DNA of 8,670 nucleotides. Origin: Erysipelotrichaceae bacterium. GTDB taxonomy: Bacteria > Bacillota_I > Bacilli_A > RFN20 > CAG-826. The position numbers and the translations under genes were made by a program. The notes under the pieces are model-generated. The model ran no database searches and was not told the DNA's origin. It saw only the letters and a list, made by a program, of their open reading frames with translations. Shown piece after piece: positions 1-5,370 of this stretch; positions within the stretch are counted from its first letter, which is position 1, and each line of letters begins with the position of its first letter. The stretch is taken from NCBI GenBank assembly GCA_012729405.1, contig JAAYDH010000128.1:1-8670 (forward strand). Reading direction: 5' to 3'.

Positions 1-795
1 GAAAAACCAACCATCGTCAATCCTGAGAATCCCGTCACGGAAGTTCCAGATGGATCAGTCAATTTTGATAACGTCAATTTCAAATACTCACCTAAAGCCG
101 AAAAATACACTCTCGAAAATATCAATATTAATATCAAACCCGCTCAATTTATTGGGATTCTGGGTTCGACCGGCTCAGGAAAAACCAGTGTCGCAAATCT
201 TATTTCTCGCCTCTACGACATCACGGAAGGCAGTGTTTCAGTCGCTGGGGTGGATGTTCGTCAATACGATTTAAAGACCCTTCGCGACAATGTCGCTGTC
301 GTCTTACAAAAGAATGTTTTGTTCTCCGGCACAATTGCGGACAACCTAAGATGGGGTAATGAAAACGCTACCGAAGAAGAGATGAATAAAGCGTGTGAGA
401 TTGCTCAAGCGCATGAGTTTATTTCCCAATTAAAAGACGGTTTTCATTCCCGTGTCGAGCAAGGCGGCTCTAACTTCTCGGGTGGACAAAAGCAAAGACT
501 CTGTATTGCTCGCGCCATCATGAAAAGACCGAAGATTTTGATACTTGATGACAGCACTTCGGCTGTTGATACCAAGACTGATCGATTAATTAGAAAAGGT
601 CTTAAGGACGATCTCCCAGACATGACCAAGATTGTCATCGCTCAAAGAATCTCCTCAATCGAAAACGCTGATCAAATCATCATTATGAACGATGGCAAAG
701 TCGATGCTATCGGAACTCATGAAGAATTGATTGCTCATAATAAGATTTATCAAGAAGTCTATTACACACAAAATAGAGTGGGAGGTGAAAAGTAA
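1..795 (+). CDS. ABC exporter subunit A, degenerate ATPase half (5' partial)
   Basis: This is the C-terminal nucleotide-binding domain of an ABC exporter half-transporter; the membrane domain lies before the window. The open frame runs from base 1 to TAA at 793-795, 264 codons visible. Seen: Walker A GSTGSGKTS (bases 163-189), Q-loop around VVLQKN (298-315), signature FSGGQ (475-489), Walker B ILILDD (bases 535-552), D-loop SAVD. Two key residues are changed: the catalytic Glu after Walker B is Asp (550-552) and the switch-loop His is Gln (643-645, VIAQR). In heterodimeric exporters such as TM287/288, LmrCD and BmrCD, one subunit has this kind of degenerate site, so I infer this is that partner. 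Its intact SGGQ should serve the canonical site formed with the next gene product. The two genes are one base apart, so they are co-transcribed. The substrate cannot be told (drug, lipid or peptide). Confidence 0.95.
   Translation, partial: EKPTIVNPENPVTEVPDGSVNFDNVNFKYSPKAEKYTLENININIKPAQFIGILGSTGSGKTSVANLISRLYDITEGSVSVAGVDVRQYDLKTLRDNVAVVLQKNVLFSGTIADNLRWGNENATEEEMNKACEIAQAHEFISQLKDGFHSRVEQGGSNFSGGQKQRLCIARAIMKRPKILILDDSTSAVDTKTDRLIRKGLKDDLPDMTKIVIAQRISSIENADQIIIMNDGKVDAIGTHEELIAHNKIYQEVYYTQNRVGGEK
780..788 (+). promoter_or_regulatory. Shine-Dalgarno site of ABC subunit B
   Basis: GGGAGGTGA sits inside the last codons of subunit A, with 8 bases between its end and ATG 797. It decides the start of subunit B: the in-frame ATG at 731 lies 22 codons earlier, inside subunit A, and its product would begin with residues unlike an exporter N-terminus. 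Placement within the upstream gene supports translational coupling of the two subunits. Confidence 0.85.
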
Positions 796-796
796 C

Positions 797-2791
797 ATGC
801 CGCCAATCAGAATTAGAGAGCGTGGCCGTGCCAAAAAAGGCACCATGAGGCGCCTTCTCAAACAATTATTCAAACTCTATCCTTGGCGCCTTACCTTTAA
901 TGCATTTTGCATCGTTTTCAACGTTTTTGCCAACCTTTGTTCATCCATCTTTAGCGGATTAATTGCTAGTATCCTCACCGCCGCCATTAGGGAAAACACC
1001 GGTGCCTTTAATTTATTTGATTTCAATCGAATGTACACTGGCTCAGCAATGGGTGCCAGCTTCACAATTACGGCCAACATCCCCATACTTCTTATTGCTA
1101 TGGCAAGTGTCTACTTTGTAGGTATCTTCGCTTCCTGGTGGTGGACTCGCTCAATGGCGATTATCACTCAGGACTTCATGAACCGCTTCCGCAAGAAGAT
1201 GTTCAACCACATGCAAGATTTACCTATTAAATACTTCGACACTCACGCTCGCGGAAATATTATGTCGTTATACACAAATGATATCGATACCATTCGCCAG
1301 TTCGTCTCCCAATCATTGCCAGAAATTCTCCGCACCACTCTCGCCCTTGCATTCAGCTTTACTTTGATGCTCATCAACAGTGTCTGGATGACTCTCATTG
1401 TTATCGGTGGTTCGATTGCTGTTTTGGCGAACACGAAGTTTATCGGTGGTCGTGCGAGCAAATACTTTATTAAGCAGCAACAACTGCTCGGCAATGTCGA
1501 AGGCAATATCGAAGAATCAATCAATGGTTTAAAAGTTATTAAAGTCTTCACGCACGAAGAAAAATCTGCTGAAGAGTTCGATAAACTCAATGATGAATTA
1601 TCGACTTATTCAACAAAAGCCAACATGGCAGGAAACATTACCATGCCTATCAACGGCAACATTGGTAATTTTACCTATGTTCTCACCGCGTTCATGTGTT
1701 TCCTCATCTTCGCTGTTCCAGGATTTAGAAACCTCACTCTAACCAGTGGTCTCGTCAATATGCATTTGAACACGGAAGCTTTTAGTTCGACTATTGTGAC
1801 TTTCTTAATGCTCAACCGTATGTTCAACAACAATATCGGCAACTTGTCTCAACAAGTAATGTTCATCGTTATGGGTATGGCGGGTGCTTCTCGTTGTTTC
1901 GACCTCATGGATGAAAAGCCGGAAGTTGATAACGGCTATGTCTATCTCACTAACGTCGTTAAAAATGAGGACGGAACCTTCGTTGAATGCGAAACCCACA
2001 CACGAGACTACATGTGGAAGTATCCTCACAAGGATGGAACTGTCGAATATCGTCCTTTGCAAGGTGACATCATTCTCGATCATGTCGACTTTGGTTACAT
2101 CGAAAACAAACTTGTCCTTAAAGATGTCTCGGTTTACGCTCGTCCTGGACAAAAAATTGCCTTTGTTGGTGCAACCGGAGCGGGAAAGACCACCATTACT
2201 AACCTTATTAATCGTTTCTATGACATTGCAGACGGCAAAATCCGTTACGACGGCATAAATATCAATAAAATCAAAAAGGCCGATTTGAGACGCTCTTTAG
2301 GCATCGTATTACAAGATACGAACCTCTTTACCGGAACAGTAATGGAAAATATCCGTTACGGACGTCTTGAAGCGACTGATGAGGAAGTCTATGAAGCGGC
2401 GAAAATCGCAAATGCCTACGACTTCATCACTCGTCTGCCTAATGGCTTTGATACGATGCTGAGTGGCGATGGTTCTAATCTCTCTCAAGGTCAAAGACAA
2501 TTGATTTCAATCGCTCGCGCCGCAGTGGCAGATGCGCCTGTCATGATCCTTGACGAAGCGACCAGCTCAATCGATACTCGTACGGAAAAACTCGTTCAAA
2601 CCGGTATGGATAAATTGATGGAAGGCCGAACCGTCTTTGTCATTGCTCACCGCTTATCAACCATTCAAAATAGCGAAGCGATCATGGTTCTCAGCGATGG
2701 CGATATTATCGAGAGAGGAAATCATCGCGATTTAATCTCGCAAAAAGGCATGTATTACCAACTCTACACCGGAGCTTTTGAGCTCGAGTAG
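797..2791 (+). CDS. ABC exporter subunit B, catalytic half (membrane + ATPase domains)
   Basis: A complete half-transporter of 664 residues: an N-terminal six-helix exporter membrane domain (about residues 25-365), then a nucleotide-binding domain. Seen: Walker A GATGAGKTT (458-466), Q-loop VLQDTN, signature LSQGQ (562-566), Walker B with catalytic Glu (D586-E587), D-loop SSID, switch His618 (VIAHR). The signature has Gln where SGGQ has its first Gly; this motif should face the degenerate site of subunit A, so both partners deviate on the same composite site. The working site is this subunit's Walker A/B/His plus subunit A's SGGQ. Between the two domains is an extra segment of about 45 residues (about 376-420, containing FVECETHTRDYMWKYP), absent from short exporters but, as I recall, common in a Firmicutes subfamily. 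The start is ATG 797 because of the preceding GGAGGTGA. Last gene of its operon; a terminator follows. Substrate unknown. Confidence 0.96.
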   Translation: MPPIRIRERGRAKKGTMRRLLKQLFKLYPWRLTFNAFCIVFNVFANLCSSIFSGLIASILTAAIRENTGAFNLFDFNRMYTGSAMGASFTITANIPILLIAMASVYFVGIFASWWWTRSMAIITQDFMNRFRKKMFNHMQDLPIKYFDTHARGNIMSLYTNDIDTIRQFVSQSLPEILRTTLALAFSFTLMLINSVWMTLIVIGGSIAVLANTKFIGGRASKYFIKQQQLLGNVEGNIEESINGLKVIKVFTHEEKSAEEFDKLNDELSTYSTKANMAGNITMPINGNIGNFTYVLTAFMCFLIFAVPGFRNLTLTSGLVNMHLNTEAFSSTIVTFLMLNRMFNNNIGNLSQQVMFIVMGMAGASRCFDLMDEKPEVDNGYVYLTNVVKNEDGTFVECETHTRDYMWKYPHKDGTVEYRPLQGDIILDHVDFGYIENKLVLKDVSVYARPGQKIAFVGATGAGKTTITNLINRFYDIADGKIRYDGININKIKKADLRRSLGIVLQDTNLFTGTVMENIRYGRLEATDEEVYEAAKIANAYDFITRLPNGFDTMLSGDGSNLSQGQRQLISIARAAVADAPVMILDEATSSIDTRTEKLVQTGMDKLMEGRTVFVIAHRLSTIQNSEAIMVLSDGDIIERGNHRDLISQKGMYYQLYTGAFELE

Positions 2792-2809
2792 AGTGGAATT
2801 ATTCAACTC
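2761..2809. repeat. Nested inverted repeats across two convergent stop codons
   Basis: ACTCTAC (2761-2767) is complementary to GTAGAGT (2788-2794), and inside it GAGCT (2772-2776) pairs with AGCTC (2781-2785) around a 4-base loop. Overlapping its right arm is a 19-base near-palindrome (2791-2809, one mismatched pair) that contains the protease gene's TAA and begins at the last base of the exporter's TAG. The two structures compete for 2791-2794. Neither has an immediate U-run, so they are not classic terminators. They could protect 3' ends or be by-products of compact gene ends. Confidence 0.45.
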
Positions 2810-3566
2810 TGATAAAAGGAAGATCCGCTTGCGGATTTTCTTTTTTTATTACCATCAAATAAATCGTCAAAAGATAAAGACCAGCAAAGAGAGCGACTGC
2901 TGTGTTGATGATAAAGTAGGCGGGAAGATTACTGATTCCATTTGTGATTGATTTATAAATCGTGTCATTTATGACATTGAATAGAAAATGGAAGCCGATA
3001 CACATTGAGATACTTCGGCCATATTCATAAACGAATCCTAAAACAATTCCTAAACCGAATGTATAGGCGATTTGGATGAGGTATTGCGGATCGAAAGTGA
3101 TGAGGAAATTTGTGATGTGGGCAACTCCGAAAATAGCTGCGCTGATGATGACGCGCCAAAAACGGGATTTCACCATGTTCAAATTAGGGATTAGCAGTAG
3201 CCGGAAGATAGCTTCCTCTTTTAAAGCGGTGAAAACAGTGAGGATCATCGAAAGGGGGAGGGTCCAACTCACCGATCCAACGATATCTTGGGGAACATAT
3301 AGTAAATAGGCGAAGTTAGAAGCGGATACCACCACTAACGGAAGAAAGAGTAGAAGGTTCTTTTTAACGGGTTTAAAAGGATAAACCTTGAGGGTGGTAA
3401 ACTTCTTCCAATAAAAATAAAGAAAAATCAAAAAAGCGATATTCATCGCTAAATAAACCCCAAAGCTAACCCAGAAGTTTTTGATAAAATCGCTCAGGGG
3501 AAAAGTGTTGATAAAAAGAAAGACAAAGACAATTAAAAGCCAATCAAAAAATTTACGCTTTTCCAT
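2799..3566 (-). CDS. CPBP family intramembrane metalloprotease (Rce1/Abi-like)
   Basis: A 255-residue polytopic membrane protein with the three motifs of the CPBP family (CAAX protease and bacteriocin processing, PF02517): EEAIFR (117-122, the EExxxR motif), F146-xxx-H150, and H193-xxx-N197 followed by Asp201. By analogy with Rce1-type enzymes, these glutamates and histidines would bind or activate the catalytic metal/water within the membrane. Hydrophobic segments lie near 9-23, 33-52, 70-92, 102-115, 138-156, 165-181, 187-199 and 215-240. The ATG at 3566 is 11 bases inside the end of lgt, preceded by a weak AAGGG, so it is read from the lgt transcript, probably coupled. In bacteria, members process peptides or give bacteriocin self-immunity; substrates are mostly unknown and none is indicated here. 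Its 3' end carries the exporter operon's terminator in antisense. Confidence 0.92.
   Translation of the reverse strand: MEKRKFFDWLLIVFVFLFINTFPLSDFIKNFWVSFGVYLAMNIAFLIFLYFYWKKFTTLKVYPFKPVKKNLLLFLPLVVVSASNFAYLLYVPQDIVGSVSWTLPLSMILTVFTALKEEAIFRLLLIPNLNMVKSRFWRVIISAAIFGVAHITNFLITFDPQYLIQIAYTFGLGIVLGFVYEYGRSISMCIGFHFLFNVINDTIYKSITNGISNLPAYFIINTAVALFAGLYLLTIYLMVIKKENPQADLPFIRVE
2814..2847 (+). terminator. Rho-independent terminator of the ABC exporter operon
   Basis: The core hairpin ATCCG-cttg-CGGAT (2823-2836) is extended outward by AAAAGGAAG pairing with the following TTTTCTTTT through A-U, G-C and G-U pairs, and runs into the T-run 2841-2847. It lies 23 bases past the exporter stop but within the last codons of the opposite-strand protease gene, where the stem encodes Asn244-Pro-Gln-Ala-Asp248. 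On the opposite strand it is followed only by CTTCCTTTT, so it should be weaker in that direction. Confidence 0.85.
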
Positions 3567-4329
3567 TTTCTTGACCCTTGGAGGTAAATTTCTTCAAGAC
3601 AAAATATAAAGGGATGGCGAGGACGATTAAAACGATTGACCAGATTTGGCTCGGCGAGAAGATGCCGATGAATCCGCCTCGTTCATCACCGCGAATGAAT
3701 TCGATAAGGAAACGGAACGCGCCGTAAGCGAGAACATAAATAACAAAGTTATAACGATATGATTTTTTATAAGCGAGGACAATTAATACGGCAGTGAGAG
3801 CAAAAAGGAAAATGGCCTCGTATAGTTGAGTCGGGATATAGGTTTTTCCATCGCTCGGAAAATACATGCCGTACCATTCTGTTGTTTCGATTCCATGGCA
3901 GCACCCTTCTAGGAAACAGCCGATACGTCCAATCGCATGAGCAATAGTGATACATGCCGGGGCAATGATGAGTACTTTGCCAATATCACCTTTTGAGGTT
4001 TTTCGAATAAATAAAGCATAGACAGCAAGATAGCCAACCACGCCTCCGAATAGGCCTCCATAGAAGGTCATCGCCCATGTCCAGCGATAAGAAGAAGGGT
4101 CTTGAACAAAGTTATATAAATTTTGGAATAGGATGGCAAAAATAAGCCCCGAGGCAATAGCGAAAGAACCACAGATAACGATATCCACCAATTCAGCTTT
4201 GCTTGTCTTTTTGAATCGCAAAAACAAGTAAAGCAAAACAAAAGCGGCCACCAAAGCGAGGACCATCATAACAGAATAAGAGTCAATAATACCGAATATT
4301 TCCTGGTACATATTAAAGTTATTATACAC
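3553..4329 (-). CDS. lgt: Prolipoprotein diacylglyceryl transferase (Cys-rich signature variant)
   Basis: Lgt transfers diacylglycerol from phosphatidylglycerol to the lipobox cysteine of prelipoproteins at the membrane. The product is 258 residues with about seven hydrophobic segments. Seen: FYGGLFGG (89-96, E. coli has His where Tyr90 is, a swap I recall from other Gram-positive Lgts), the signature HAIGRIGCFLEGCCHG (131-146) with Arg135, PTQLYEA (166-172), and RFLIEFIRGDERGG (206-219), where Arg213 is the probable counterpart of E. coli R239. The signature differs from the classic GRxGNFxNxE: Asn is Cys138 and Glu is Cys143. Such versions occur widely in Clostridia and Bacteroidetes and may include non-Lgt paralogs. 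The GTG at 4329 is the longest start; the ATG at 4311 (Met7) is an alternative, because a TATAAT overlaps the GTG. It overlaps the downstream protease gene by 14 bases. A lipoprotein gene lies directly upstream, behind a terminator. Confidence 0.87.
   Translation of the reverse strand: MYNNFNMYQEIFGIIDSYSVMMVLALVAAFVLLYLFLRFKKTSKAELVDIVICGSFAIASGLIFAILFQNLYNFVQDPSSYRWTWAMTFYGGLFGGVVGYLAVYALFIRKTSKGDIGKVLIIAPACITIAHAIGRIGCFLEGCCHGIETTEWYGMYFPSDGKTYIPTQLYEAIFLFALTAVLIVLAYKKSYRYNFVIYVLAYGAFRFLIEFIRGDERGGFIGIFSPSQIWSIVLIVLAIPLYFVLKKFTSKGQENGKA
4321..4326 (-). promoter_or_regulatory. Possible -10 box of lgt
   Basis: A perfect TATAAT reads on the minus strand at 4326-4321. No good -35 is placed 16-18 bases upstream (T-rich TATTTT only). 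If used, transcription would start near 4314, inside the GTG-started frame, leaving about 3 bases before ATG 4311: an almost leaderless message. It may equally be a chance AT-rich match. Confidence 0.35.
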
Positions 4330-4340
4330 AATTCTTTGGA

Positions 4341-4369
4341 CAAAAAATAAAGGGCTATATGCTAGCCCT
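4341..4369 (-). terminator. Rho-independent terminator of the lipoprotein gene
   Basis: On the minus strand AGGGCTA and TAGCCCT form a perfect 7-bp stem around a 5-base loop (4351-4369), followed by TTATTTTTT (4350-4342). It begins 19 bases past the lipoprotein stop and separates that gene from lgt. On the plus strand no T-run follows, so it works one way. Confidence 0.87.
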
Positions 4370-4388
4370 ATATTCGTGTGTTTGTAAA

Positions 4389-5243
4389 TTATAGATTGGT
4401 GGTGTTTTCAAACTCTTCTAAATCCGGATAGTGATGGCTCACCGAACGAGAAACTGATACATGTGTTTTTGTGTATTGGTTTTGAGCAATGTCAAAATAA
4501 TCATAATAATCGAGAAGGTAATCCGAAAAGGAAGCTTCAAAAATGAATTTGTAATTAATTTCTGATGAAAATTTTTGTTCGAGGTTTAATTTAACATCGA
4601 GAGATCCTTCTTTAGCAGATCGAATATCAGTTTGGTTCTTTGTTACGGTTCCAGTGGAGTAAAAATTATCAGTTAGGAATCCAAAAATAGATGTAGTGAT
4701 TGTTGTTGTAGGCCCTGTGTATTCTGTAATCGAAAATGTATCAATTAGTCTGCCGATAGGGTTGTTTCCAAGATAAGAAGCACTGAAGGAATTGCGGAGA
4801 TTGATAAATGTCACATCATCTTCGACATTAATTGCCGAAGTGTTATATGTTTTCACCCCAGACTCACCAATATTGACAAAATAAATAGTCTCTTCTTCGA
4901 CATCAATATAGGTCCAAGTTTCTGTGGTGACTATTGTTTCTTCACCTGTATCTTTCTTGTTGTGGGTTTTGTTTTTGTCGTAAAAATAATGGTGGTTTAC
5001 ATCGACAATGATGTCTCTTTCTGTCCTTCGAATGGTATCAGCCCTCAGTGGAATTACCTCTTCGGTTGTTCGTTTAATATGAAAGGCGTTTGGAGCTTCG
5101 AAGTTTTCGCTCTGCTGATACAGTCTAATGGAAGTAGCGATAGCGTTTCCTTCATTGATAGTTAAAGAAGGAGTCGATCCACAAGCGGTGAGAATCGAGA
5201 CTAACACTAAACTAATAATTGTTTTTTTGTTATGTTTCATCAT
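4389..5243 (-). CDS. Membrane lipoprotein of unknown function
   Basis: A 284-residue secreted lipoprotein. The N-terminus is a textbook type II signal: basic HNKK (4-7), hydrophobic 8-18, lipobox L18-T-A-C21, so the mature protein would start at Cys21, lipidated by Lgt. Cys21 is its only cysteine. The rest is polar, rich in Thr, Asp, Glu and Tyr, with alternating short strands of the type ETWTYIDVEEETIYFVN (107-123), and acidic with no further membrane segment. The strand pattern recalls LolA/LppX-like single-domain lipoproteins, but I do not recognise the family. Two ATGs stand in tandem (5243 and 5240); a weak AGG lies 6 and 9 bases upstream of them, so the second may be used. Own promoter and terminator make it a single-gene unit. 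Its neighbours (Lgt, membrane protease, anchored protein) also act at the surface. Substrate binding or envelope structure are both possible. Confidence 0.88.
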   Translation of the reverse strand: MMKHNKKTIISLVLVSILTACGSTPSLTINEGNAIATSIRLYQQSENFEAPNAFHIKRTTEEVIPLRADTIRRTERDIIVDVNHHYFYDKNKTHNKKDTGEETIVTTETWTYIDVEEETIYFVNIGESGVKTYNTSAINVEDDVTFINLRNSFSASYLGNNPIGRLIDTFSITEYTGPTTTITTSIFGFLTDNFYSTGTVTKNQTDIRSAKEGSLDVKLNLEQKFSSEINYKFIFEASFSDYLLDYYDYFDIAQNQYTKTHVSVSRSVSHHYPDLEEFENTTNL

Positions 5244-5263
5244 AGATAACCTAGTGCTTTTTT

Positions 5264-5292
5264 ATTCTATTCTATTTGTTAAAACATTTGAA
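5264..5292 (-). promoter_or_regulatory. Promoter of the lipoprotein gene
   Basis: On the minus strand TTCAAA (5292-5287) and TAGAAT (5269-5264) are separated by 17 bases; the -10 matches 5 of 6 and the -35 4 of 6 of the sigma-A consensus. A second TAGAAT ends one base earlier in the same run. Transcription would start near 5257, leaving a leader of about 14-17 bases that holds the weak AGG ribosome site. Confidence 0.5.
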
Positions 5293-5293
5293 C

Positions 5294-5312
5294 CTTTTTA
5301 CTAAAAAGTAAA
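5294..5312. repeat. Overlapping AT-rich palindromes upstream of the lipoprotein promoter
   Basis: CTTTTTA-C-TAAAAAG (5294-5308) is a perfect 15-base palindrome, and TTTACT-aaaa-AGTAAA (5297-5312) is a second one overlapping it. The block ends 2 bases upstream of the proposed -35 of the lipoprotein gene, a common place for an activator or repressor site. No such protein is encoded nearby, so operator function is only a suggestion; the surrounding region is very AT-rich, which makes short palindromes easy to find by chance. Confidence 0.35.
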
Positions 5313-5323
5313 CGAAAACATTT

Positions 5324-5370
5324 AATAAAAACTGCAATTTTGTTGAAAAGGCATTTTTGACAAAATTAGC
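5324..5370 (-). terminator. Probable Rho-independent terminator of the 554-residue gene
   Basis: Arms AATTTTGT (5336-5343) and ACAAAATT (5360-5367) are perfectly complementary and can be extended at the base by GC/GC past a bulge and inward by AAAA/TTTT after two mismatches. On the minus strand the hairpin is followed by AG and TTTTTATT (5331-5324). It starts right at the stop codon of the gene (5370-5372). The stem is AT-rich, hence moderate confidence. Confidence 0.55.

Noticed and set aside
731..796. Earlier in-frame ATG (731) for ABC subunit B, adding 22 residues
   Set aside because: It lies inside subunit A with no ribosome site, while GGAGGTGA stands 8 bases before ATG 797.
1243..2258. 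Open frames of 115-124 codons on either strand within ABC subunit B
   Set aside because: They are shadows of a well-supported exporter gene; their translations show no domain and no ribosome sites.
4330..4388. Riboswitch or small RNA between the lipoprotein gene and lgt
   Set aside because: The only structure is the short terminator hairpin; the gap is too small for a riboswitch aptamer.
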